The notes under the pieces are model-generated. The model saw nothing but the letters and a program-made list of their open reading frames with translations, ran no database searches and was not told the origin of the DNA. Source: Chloroflexota bacterium (GTDB taxonomy: Bacteria; Chloroflexota; Dehalococcoidia; UBA2979). From it: a stretch of DNA of 59,861 bases. Below are positions 52,802-59,861 of the stretch, piece by piece (the first letter of the stretch is position 1; each line of letters starts with the position of its first letter). The position numbers and the translations under genes were made by a program. The DNA lies in assembly GCA_016875635.1 (NCBI GenBank), contig VGPD01000010.1, positions 1-59,861 on the forward strand, written 5' to 3'.

Positions 52802-54160
52802 ATGAGCGACGCGACCCGTCCACAGCGCGACGCCTCGCATCGGCTGCCGCTGGAGGGCGTCCGTGTCGCTGAGATCACGGTGGTCTGGGCGGGACCGCAC
52901 GTCACGCAACTGCTCGCGGAGTGGGGGGCGGACGTGATCCGCGTCGAGCCCGTCAACGCGATCCAGCCGTACTCCCGCTACCCCGAGCGGATCATGGACG
53001 AGGCGGCGTCACGCGCGCTGGCGGCGACCGGTTATACGCTGGCGGCCTATCCGGACTTTCAGGCGGGCGCCGACCCGTGGAACCGGAACCCGTCCTTCAA
53101 CTCGCACGCCCGCAACAAGCGGTCGATGGCCTGCAATGTCCGCACCTCCGCCGGCCGTGAGGCGTTTCTGCGGCTGATCCGTCACGTTGACGTGCTCGTC
53201 GAGAACAACGTGCCACTGACCATCGAGCGATCCGGGATCACCTACGACGTGCTGCGCGAGGTCAACCCGCGGCTGATCATGCTGAGGATGCCGGCGTATG
53301 GCCTCGATGGCCCGTACAAAAACTACCGGGGCTTCGGCACGCACGTCGAAGGGATGATCGGCCACCACCTGATCCGTACCTACGACGACGGCACGCCGGA
53401 TGAAATGGGCGACACCTACACGGCGGACGCGCTCGCTGGCGTAATGGGCGCATTTGCCGTCGCCTCGGCGCTTCGCTCGCGTGAGCGCACAGGGTTTGGC
53501 CAGCAGATCGAGATGCCGCTCGCGGAGGCGTTCCTCCCCGCGCTGGGCGAGTACATCCTCGATTACACGATGAACGGGCGTGACTCGGTGCAGGAGGGCA
53601 ACACACATCGCTCTCACGCGCCGCACGGCATCTATCCCGCGGCGGGCGAGGACCAGTGGGTCGCCCTCGACATCGCGACCGATGATGAGTTCGCGGCGTT
53701 CTGTCGCGCGACGGATGCCGAGGCGTTGCTGGGGGACGTGCGGTTCGCCTCCGCCGATGCGCGCTGGACGTATCGCAAGGCGCTGGACGCCGCGGTGAGC
53801 AGTGTGACGCAGCGCTTCGACAAGGAAGCGCTCTTCCACACGCTCCAGGCTGCTGGCGTCTGCACGGCACCCGTCCACGACGACCTCGACTGCACGCGCT
53901 CGCCACAGCTGGCTGCGCGCGGCTTCTTCGAGGAACTGACGATTGAGGGGGTCGGCACGCACCGATACCCCGGCATCATGACGAAGTGGACGAACACGCC
54001 GAACTGGATCCGGACGCCCCCGCCGCGTGTCGGTGAGCATTCCGAAGCGATCTACATCGACCTTCTTGGCTACTCACGGGTGGAATACGAGGCGCTGATC
54101 GCGCAGGGTGAGGTCGGCACGACCTATCCGCCGGACGTGCTCGCGCGCGGCGTTGGCTAA
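52802..54160 (+). CDS. Class III CoA transferase (CaiB/BaiF family), second copy
   Basis: Product of 452 residues with LPLEGVRVAEITVVWAGPH near the N-terminus, WGADVIRVEPVNAI and NSHARNKRSMACNVRTSAGR. It differs clearly from the first copy in length and by insertions (about residues 60-90), so it is a separate subfamily, perhaps with a different acid specificity. It ends 19 bp before the hydrolase gene. Confidence 0.9.
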   Translation: MSDATRPQRDASHRLPLEGVRVAEITVVWAGPHVTQLLAEWGADVIRVEPVNAIQPYSRYPERIMDEAASRALAATGYTLAAYPDFQAGADPWNRNPSFNSHARNKRSMACNVRTSAGREAFLRLIRHVDVLVENNVPLTIERSGITYDVLREVNPRLIMLRMPAYGLDGPYKNYRGFGTHVEGMIGHHLIRTYDDGTPDEMGDTYTADALAGVMGAFAVASALRSRERTGFGQQIEMPLAEAFLPALGEYILDYTMNGRDSVQEGNTHRSHAPHGIYPAAGEDQWVALDIATDDEFAAFCRATDAEALLGDVRFASADARWTYRKALDAAVSSVTQRFDKEALFHTLQAAGVCTAPVHDDLDCTRSPQLAARGFFEELTIEGVGTHRYPGIMTKWTNTPNWIRTPPPRVGEHSEAIYIDLLGYSRVEYEALIAQGEVGTTYPPDVLARGVG

Positions 54161-54179
54161 CCCCAGGAGGTACGTGGCG

Positions 54180-56060
54180 ATGCCTGACGACACTCCGTAC
54201 GAGGTCATCCTCGAGAGCGCCGTGATGGTCACGATGCGGGACGGCGTCCATCTCGCTTCTGACATCTATCGCCCCGCACGCGGTGGCCGTCCGGTGGATG
54301 GCGCGTTCCCGGTGATCCTGGAGCGCACGCCGTACGGGCGCGCGGTCGTGAGCCGTGCCGAGCGATCGCTGCACCATCCGGAGCCGCTCACTCGCGCAGC
54401 GGTCGCCGAGATCTTCGTGCGCCGCGGCTATGTGGTCGTCTACCAGGACTGTCGCGGCCGGTTCGGCTCCGAAGGCGTGTTCCGCAAGTACCTGGACGAC
54501 GCACCCGACGGGTACGACACCTGCGCGTGGCTGGTCCAGCAGCCGTGGTGCAATGGCAAGATCGGCACGATGGGGCTGTCGTACTCGGCTCACATGCAGG
54601 CGGCCCTCGCCAGCCTCGGGGCGCCGGGTGTCGCGGCGATGTTCCTCGATTCCGGTGGGTTCGCGAGTGCGTATCAGGGTGGCGTCCGACAGGGGGGCGC
54701 GTACGAACTCAAGCAGGCGACGTGGGCATATTCGAACGCGCTCTTCTCACCCGAGGTCCGCCGTGATCTGGACCTCCTTGCGAGATTGCGTGGGGTTGAC
54801 CTCTTCCAGTGGTTCTCACGCCTCCGGGAGCAGCCATGGACACGCGGTGACTCCCCCGTGTCGCTCGTCCCTGAGTACGAGGACTACCTGTTCGAGCAGT
54901 GGGAGCACGGCAACCTAGACGAGTACTGGAAACAGCCGGGCATCTACGCGGAAGGTCACTACGACCAGTTTCCGGACTGTCCTCAGGTTCACATGTCGTC
55001 CTGGTACGACCCGTACCCCCGTACCGTCACGGACAACTACCGCGCCCTGTCGAGGCTCAAGCGCGGCCCTGTCCGTTTGATCCTCGGGCCGTGGACGCAC
55101 GGCAATCGGTCGACGCGGTATTCCGGCGACGTGGACTTCGGCGTGGAGGCGGCGCTTGACGGGCAGCTGGCGCAGGACTTCTGGGAACTGCGGGTCCGCT
55201 GGTTTGACCAGTGGCTTCGCGGCATCGACAACGGCGTGCGCGATGAACCGACCGTCCGCTACTTCCTGATGGGGGGTGGCGACGGCCGGAAGGATGAGGC
55301 CGGGCGGATGCAGCACGGTGGCCACTGGCGCGCCGCCGGCGATTGGCCGCTCCCGGGCACTCGGTTCACGCCCTACTACCTCCACGCCGGCGGCGCCCTC
55401 CAGACGTCGCCCCCTCCCGCTGGCTCCCCTTCATTCGAATACGACTACGACCCGGCGCATCCGGTTCCGACGATCGGAGGGACTGTGACGTCCGGCGAGC
55501 CGATCATGGTGGGCGGTGCATTCGACCAGCGTGAGGACGCGCGGTTCTTCGGTTCCGAGGTGCCCGGTCGCGCGCTGGCTGACCGTCCGGATGTCCTCGT
55601 GTTCCAGACCGAGCCTCTGACCGACGACGTCGAGGTCACGGGCCCGGTCGAAGCCGACCTCTGGATCGCTTCGGACTGCCTGGACACGGACTTCACCATC
55701 AAACTGATCGACGTCTACCCGCCCAGCGAGGACTACCCACAGGGATTCGCGATGAACGTCACGGACGGGATCGCGCGCGTTCGGTACCGCGATTCGTGGG
55801 AGCGGCCGTCATTGATGACCCACGGTGAGGCCTACCGCGTACGAGTGAGCGCGTTTCCCACGGGGAACCTGTTCGCCCGTGGCCACCGGATCCGTCTGGA
55901 CATCTCCAGCAGCAACTACCCGCACTTCGACCTGAATTACAACACCGGAGAACCCGAAGGGAAGGCGACGCACAGTCGGATCGCCCACAATACCGTTTAC
56001 GCAGACGCCCTCCGTCCGTCGCACGTCCTCTTACCAGTCGTATCCGTCGATCCGGATTGA
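54180..56060 (+). CDS. CocE/NonD-family hydrolase (peptidase S15)
   Basis: Alpha/beta hydrolase of 626 residues. The nucleophile is the Ser of MGLSYSAHMQ (about residue 140). GPWTHG near 303-308 supplies the catalytic His of the family, and a C-terminal jelly-roll domain is present from about 400. Cocaine esterase and X-Pro peptidases are in the family; the substrate here is unknown. The ATG at 54180 has AGGAGG about 8 nt upstream, so it is preferred over the GTG six bases earlier. The gene follows the CaiB pair on one strand. Confidence 0.87.
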   Translation: MPDDTPYEVILESAVMVTMRDGVHLASDIYRPARGGRPVDGAFPVILERTPYGRAVVSRAERSLHHPEPLTRAAVAEIFVRRGYVVVYQDCRGRFGSEGVFRKYLDDAPDGYDTCAWLVQQPWCNGKIGTMGLSYSAHMQAALASLGAPGVAAMFLDSGGFASAYQGGVRQGGAYELKQATWAYSNALFSPEVRRDLDLLARLRGVDLFQWFSRLREQPWTRGDSPVSLVPEYEDYLFEQWEHGNLDEYWKQPGIYAEGHYDQFPDCPQVHMSSWYDPYPRTVTDNYRALSRLKRGPVRLILGPWTHGNRSTRYSGDVDFGVEAALDGQLAQDFWELRVRWFDQWLRGIDNGVRDEPTVRYFLMGGGDGRKDEAGRMQHGGHWRAAGDWPLPGTRFTPYYLHAGGALQTSPPPAGSPSFEYDYDPAHPVPTIGGTVTSGEPIMVGGAFDQREDARFFGSEVPGRALADRPDVLVFQTEPLTDDVEVTGPVEADLWIASDCLDTDFTIKLIDVYPPSEDYPQGFAMNVTDGIARVRYRDSWERPSLMTHGEAYRVRVSAFPTGNLFARGHRIRLDISSSNYPHFDLNYNTGEPEGKATHSRIAHNTVYADALRPSHVLLPVVSVDPD

Positions 56061-56139
56061 GCGGGATCGAGGAACATCTAGCCCCTGATGGGGGTATTAT
56101 CGCGTTGGCCTGGCGGGTGCTTCAACGAAGGGACTCTCG

Positions 56140-57126
56140 ATGCGTCGCATGATCGTGATCATGTTGTTGCCCGTCCTGATGCTCTCCTCTGTGGTCCTGC
56201 TGCGAACCGACGTGCAAGCCGCCCCACCTGCCGACCCCGGACGCTCCGAGCATGAGCGCGTCGTCCGCTACTGGACGCCGGATCGCGTGGCCGGGGCTCG
56301 ACCGCGCGACTTTGATCGTCCCCTCGCCCCGCAGGCAAAGCCCGGTGGTGGCGGTGGTGGTGGAGGCTCGACGACTGCCGTAAAGGGCGCCGCCTGGACG
56401 GGCGGCGGGCTGGTGAAACTCACCACGGGGCGCGTCCTCTTCACCTTGAGCGGCGTTGACTAAGTCTGTTCCGGATCGGTGGTGTCAGACGGGAATACGG
56501 CCGGCGCCACGTCGCTCGTTCTGACCGCCGGCCACTGCGTCTACGACGACGTGGTGGACGTGTTTGCCACGAACTGGATGTTCGTCCCTGACTATGGGAC
56601 GGCACGCACCTTCAACTGTGACGCCGCCAGCTTCGGATGCTGGACGGCGCAGTCCCTCGTGACGACATCTGCCTGGCAGAATGGCGACTTCAACGAGGAC
56701 TACGCCTTTGCAGTCGTCGGCCCTGGCGGGAAGACCGGCCAGTCGAACCAACTCGATGCCACCGTCGGTGCGCAGGAGATCTCGTTCTTGCTGAGCCATC
56801 CGCGCGAGGTATTCGCGTTCGGGTACCCGGTAGCGAAGAAATACACAGGCCAGACGTTGATCTATTGCAGCGGGACAACCGTCGCTGACACATTTGGCGG
56901 CTCGACGGACTACGGCCTGGCGTGTGACATGACCGGAGGCTCCTCAGGGGGGCCCTGGCTCGCCAACTTCGACCGCACCACAGGCAATGGCACGCTGACC
57001 TCGGTGAACAGCTTCAAGTACTACGCCTTGTCGCAGTACATGTTTGGTCCGTACTTCGACGCCTACGGCCAGAAGACGTATGACGCGGCTTTGGCCGCGA
57101 CCGGAAACACGCTGGTCACTCCGTAG
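56140..57126 (+). pseudogene. Exported trypsin-like serine protease with internal stop codon
   Basis: From the ATG at 56140, the frame encodes a signal peptide (MRRMIVIMLLPVLMLSS), a Pro/Gly-rich linker with a run of Gly, then the protease domain. TAA at 56461-56463 interrupts the frame after LFTLSGVD (residue 107). The frame continues in register with VCSGSVV, SLVLTAGHC (His), NEDYAFAVV (Asp) and TGGSSGGPW (Ser), a complete catalytic triad. A single TAC to TAA change explains it, since a Tyr is expected before VCSGS. The intact protein would be about 328 residues. Confidence 0.8.
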
Positions 57127-57143
57127 CCATCGGCTGCAAACGC

Positions 57144-57186
57144 GACAGAGAGAAGCCCCGGGGATTCCCCGGGGCTTCTCTCTGTC
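57144..57186. terminator. Strong bidirectional terminator between the protease and gpx genes
   Basis: Perfect inverted repeat with 21-bp arms around one base: GACAGAGAGAAGCCCCGGGG (first 20 bases of the left arm) and its complement. It separates two convergent genes. Confidence 0.92.
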
Positions 57187-57221
57187 AGTCCACTGTTGTC
57201 GGCCGCGTCCGAGGCGGAGTC

Positions 57222-57692
57222 CTACAGCAGCGACTCGATGGCGGAGGTGACGTCCGGGTCCAGCGGCGGTTTCCGCGGCCCGAACCGTCGCACGACGTTA
57301 CCTGCGCGGTCCACCAGGTACTTCTGGAAGTTCCATCCCACCTCGCCGCCGACTGGTTCTGGCTGCGACGTCAGGTATTCATACAGCGGGTGCTTGTCGT
57401 CGCCTGTCACGCTGATCTTCGAGAACATCGGGAACTGCACGCCGTAGGTCAGGGAGCAGAACTCCGCGATCTCCTCGTCCGTCCCGGGCTCCTGGCCGCC
57501 GAAGTCGTTCGCCGGGAACCCGAGGATGGTGAAGCCCTTGTCCTTGTACTGCTCGTACAGGGACTCAAGGGCCTCGTACTGCGGCGTGTTTCCACACTTG
57601 CTTGCCACGTTCACGATCAGTCGGACCTGGCCATCGAACTCCGACAGCGGCACATCCGAGCCGTCGATCCCCTTCACCGTCAGATCAATCAT
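57222..57692 (-). CDS. Glutathione-peroxidase-like thiol peroxidase
   Basis: Reduces hydroperoxides, using thioredoxin in most bacteria. The 156-residue product has peroxidatic C33 (SKCGNTPQY), Q67 (GGQEPG) and W120-N121. The FPCN Cys of many relatives is Ala61 (GFPANDF), while C79 (EFCSLTYGV) remains as the resolving Cys of the thioredoxin-dependent type. Start: ATG 57692 with GAGG upstream. Length is normal. Confidence 0.9.
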   Translation of the reverse strand: MIDLTVKGIDGSDVPLSEFDGQVRLIVNVASKCGNTPQYEALESLYEQYKDKGFTILGFPANDFGGQEPGTDEEIAEFCSLTYGVQFPMFSKISVTGDDKHPLYEYLTSQPEPVGGEVGWNFQKYLVDRAGNVVRRFGPRKPPLDPDVTSAIESLL

Positions 57693-57935
57693 GTGTACCT
57701 CCTCGCAGAGGCGAGGTTAGCACAGGCCTCGATGGCGTCCGAAAGGCCTGCGCGGGCAAACGAACGTCCCACGTCCGACTCAGTTGAGGTTGCGCATGGA
57801 ATCTGCTCTCTTCTCCCATAACGGGTTGTGGTTGTCTCAGTGGTTGGTCGTATTCGGTATCGTGCCTGGTACGGGCGTGTTTCACGGCTTGATGGAGCCC
57901 GCTGATACCGCTGCCGCACTCATGAGGAGGATTCG

Positions 57936-58166
57936 ATGCCCTCGCCTGACGCACAGGACGATGACGCTGTCATGTTCAGATACGTCGTGGCGAACCCGTA
58001 TGGGTTGCCCAAAGGCTCAAGGATCTTCTCCTGGGAAGAAGACGAGTGGTTCGAGGGCGATCCGTTCGGTCCGAGTGGTCTACCGGCCGACTTCGTTGAG
58101 TGGCTCATCGAGGAAGGCGTCATCGTGAAGGCTGCATCCACGCGCGGGGCGAGCGAGGCGGACTAG
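57936..58166 (+). CDS. Small acidic hypothetical protein
   Basis: Product of 76 residues from the ATG at 57936, with GAGGAGG at 57925-57931. It is acidic and aromatic-rich (FSWEEDEWFEGDPFG and GLPADFVEWLIEEGVIV). No family recognised. The convincing ribosome site and separate composition support a real gene. The stretch 57693-57935 upstream shows no gene. Confidence 0.6.
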   Translation: MPSPDAQDDDAVMFRYVVANPYGLPKGSRIFSWEEDEWFEGDPFGPSGLPADFVEWLIEEGVIVKAASTRGASEAD

Positions 58167-58197
58167 AGCGCATGTCGCGGCGGTCGTCAGGCGGCCC

Positions 58198-59499
58198 CTA
58201 CTGGAGCCGCCGGATCCCCCGTGTCAACAGCCCGACGGCCAGCGTGAAGGCGAGGAGGGCGATCGCCATCCCGCCGATGGCGCGCTGCGGCCCGAACCAC
58301 TCGGAGAGGAAGCCGACTCCGAACGTCCCCAGCGACACCACGCTGTACTGCATCATCCAGGCGGAGACCACCCGTCCCCGGTACTCGTCTTCCGAGTACG
58401 TCTGGATCAGGACCTGCCCCAGCGAGAGCCGCATCGCTGAGGAGACGCCCAGGACCAGCATGATCGGCATCATCAGGATGTAGTTGGTGTTCATCGAGAA
58501 CGCGATCAGCGTGATCGCCATGATCGAGGCGACACCCACTAGCATCGGTCCCCGTTGGCGAGGCGGGAGCGATGCGATCACGAGTGAGCCGAGCATCGCG
58601 CCGAAGCCAGAGATGCCCGCGAGGATGCCCAGTTCCGCCGCCCCTCTGTTCAGGACCTCGTCCACGTAACCGGGCAGCATCATCATGTACGGCATCGAGA
58701 GCAGGACGATCACGAAGTTCACCGTGATCAGCGTCCGCAGGTGCTCGTTGCGCGCCATATGGCGCGCGCCCTGCGCGAGGTCAGAGAAACTGCCCCGCGG
58801 ACGCTGCGCGGTGAGCCCCGCCCGAGCGCTTTCCTCGGCAAACGAGAACTGCGGGCGGCGCGGCAGTCGGGCCGAGAGCGCGGCGGCGAGGAAGGACAGC
58901 ACCGCCATCACGCCGAATGCCCAGGCTGCGCTGACGGTGGCGATGAGTGCGCCGCCGATCCCCGGCCCTACCAGCTGCATGAAATTCGTGCCGGAGGTGT
59001 TCAGCCCGATCGCGTTCATCATCCGCTCGCGGCCGACGATGTCCGGGATGATCGTGTGCCGCGATGGTGTCGTGATCGCATGGAGCCCGCCCTGGAGCGC
59101 CGCCGCCACGAGCAGGTGCCAGTACGCGAGCCAGCCGAGCGCCGCCAGCAGTGCGAGGCCGACGCAGGTGACGCCGACGGCGGTCTGGCCCGAGAGCAGT
59201 ACGGTCTTCTTGGCCAACCGATCGGCGGCGACCCCGCCGACCGGATACAGCAGCAACCCGGGCACCGCCCCGGCGAGGGCGGTCAGGCCGAGGGCCGCGA
59301 ACGATCCGGTCAGGCGGAACACGAGGACACCCTGGACGAGCCCCATCATCTGCATCTCGGCGAACTGGAGCAGGTTGCTGGTGATCAGGAGCCGGAAGTT
59401 ACCGATCGAGAGCGCGTCGAACGTACGTAGCCTGCGTCGGGGTGCTGGGGCGCTTGCCCCGTCCTCTCGCTCCGTACGCTCAGCCTCAGCGGTACTCAT
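58198..59499 (-). CDS. MFS transporter (EntS/MdtG-like), paralogue B
   Basis: Secondary transporter of 433 residues with 11-12 predicted helices, clearly similar to the MFS at 33133-34497 (LTGSFAALG, AADRLAKK, SEDEYRGRVVS). N-terminal residues 1-25 are charged and not conserved. The ATG is at 59499. Paralogues 25 kb apart on the same strand point to an old duplication. Substrate unknown. Confidence 0.85.
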   Translation of the reverse strand: MSTAEAERTEREDGASAPAPRRRLRTFDALSIGNFRLLITSNLLQFAEMQMMGLVQGVLVFRLTGSFAALGLTALAGAVPGLLLYPVGGVAADRLAKKTVLLSGQTAVGVTCVGLALLAALGWLAYWHLLVAAALQGGLHAITTPSRHTIIPDIVGRERMMNAIGLNTSGTNFMQLVGPGIGGALIATVSAAWAFGVMAVLSFLAAALSARLPRRPQFSFAEESARAGLTAQRPRGSFSDLAQGARHMARNEHLRTLITVNFVIVLLSMPYMMMLPGYVDEVLNRGAAELGILAGISGFGAMLGSLVIASLPPRQRGPMLVGVASIMAITLIAFSMNTNYILMMPIMLVLGVSSAMRLSLGQVLIQTYSEDEYRGRVVSAWMMQYSVVSLGTFGVGFLSEWFGPQRAIGGMAIALLAFTLAVGLLTRGIRRLQ

Positions 59500-59561
59500 C
59501 GGGGACCTCGGTATGTGCTACGCGGGCGCTGATTTGGGCGGCCAGCACGAATTCAGGACTG

Positions 59562-59567
59562 ACTATA
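59562..59567 (-). promoter_or_regulatory. Candidate -10 box of MFS paralogue B
   Basis: TATAGT on the minus strand, about 63 bp before the start. No good -35 at 16-18 bp. Confidence 0.35.
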
Positions 59568-59633
59568 CGAGGCCCGGGGTCGAGAGCGCCGGCATGGCTT
59601 CAGGTCGGGATGTCATCCTGGGCAGACAAGCAG

Positions 59634-59659
59634 AAGGCGGTGCCGCGCGGCACCGCCTT
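59634..59659 (-). terminator. Terminator after the binding-protein gene
   Basis: AAGGCGGTGCC (59634-59644), loop GCGC, GGCACCGCCTT (59649-59659), with T-rich sequence on the minus-strand side. It lies just after the stop at 59695. Confidence 0.88.
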
Positions 59660-59694
59660 CCCTGAATCATGCGAGGAACGTCGCCAGTGACGTC

Positions 59695-59861
59695 CTAGGC
59701 GTTCAGCCAGATGTCCTGGTACTTCATGTTGTTGTAGCCACCACCGCCAGAGACGTGCGGGACGAAGCCCTGCACCTGCTTGTACACCGCCATCTGGGAC
59801 AGCGACCAGTAGTAGATCGACTTGCCGAGAACCGGCAGCGAGATCTTCTGCAGGTCCTTCA
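59695..59861 (-). CDS. Peptide ABC transporter binding protein (SBP_bac_5), C-terminal part
   Basis: Partial gene continuing beyond the window. About 54 residues are visible, ending ... SLSQMAVYKQVQGFVPHV, then Gly-rich, then YNNMKYQDIWLNA. This is the usual end of binding proteins for peptides or nickel. The stop is at 59695-59697 and a terminator follows at 59634-59659. Confidence 0.8.
   Translation of the reverse strand, partial: KDLQKISLPVLGKSIYYWSLSQMAVYKQVQGFVPHVSGGGGYNNMKYQDIWLNA

Overview
The window is high-GC bacterial DNA (about 68-70% in the rows I counted) with tightly packed operons, many ATGA/GTGA overlaps, and frequent GTG and TTG starts. The gene set suggests a member of the Chloroflexota. 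It combines F420 biosynthesis genes (cofC, cofD, an FbiB-type nitroreductase), a 7Fe ferredoxin of the Thermus type, single-chain glycyl-tRNA synthetase, a DUF1385 membrane protein, tandem class III CoA transferases and a LexA box of the GAAC-N4-GTTC type. The phylum is an inference from gene content; no marker tree was run.

Layout. 1-4600: the 3' end of a 5S rRNA, then rpsA and clpC. 4600-10114 (minus): the cell-shape operon mreB-mreC-mreD-mrdA-rodA. 10293-12786 (minus): a decaying peptide ABC transporter (5'-truncated binding protein, intact oppB, frameshifted oppC). 12787-16026 (minus): ligA and a ferritin-like/VIT1 iron transporter. 16185-19080 (plus): hisH-hisA-hisF and a frameshifted HAD phosphatase. 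19067-23062 (minus): ribosomal genes rplU-rpmA-rpmE, DUF1385, then cofD-cofC-nitroreductase. 23240-26330: a DedA protein, ftsH and a tautomerase. 26440-29715 (plus): rnhB-yraN, two FmdB zinc ribbons and a tandem HD/HD-GYP protein. 29712-30208 (minus): a cyclic-di-AMP receptor coupled to a 43-residue membrane protein. 30356-33136 (plus): glyQS, an SbcD-like phosphoesterase and a GNAT. 33133-35029 (minus): an MFS exporter and a 7Fe ferredoxin. 35202-36915 (minus): three ATGA-overlapping genes, the upper two markedly AT-richer than the surroundings and headed by a divergent RelA/SpoT-like protein. 36958-39891: uvrA with a perfect LexA-type box. 39998-42417: a winged-helix regulator, a universal stress protein and uncharacterised proteins. 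42508-47301 (minus): cobQ and a copper/metal membrane cluster with a CopC-CopD-cytochrome c fusion. 47438-47689: tRNA-Gly and a tRNA-like fragment. 47728-51349: a VOC protein, an SDR, and a broken PAS/DASS gene pair. 51574-56060 (plus): CaiB-CaiB-CocE. 56140 to the end: a serine protease gene with an internal stop, glutathione peroxidase, a second MFS paralogue, and the 3' end of another peptide-binding protein.

The strongest candidate for something undescribed is the 35.2-36.9 kb cassette. It looks like an alarmone-synthetase-type (toxSAS-like) gene with an unknown partner, lying between uvrA and a resident GC-rich gene. Four further loci show damage: frameshifts in oppC and the HAD gene, a nonsense codon in the protease gene, and junctions that truncate a binding-protein gene and a PAS/DASS pair. 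Whether these are real or assembly artefacts must be settled by reads.
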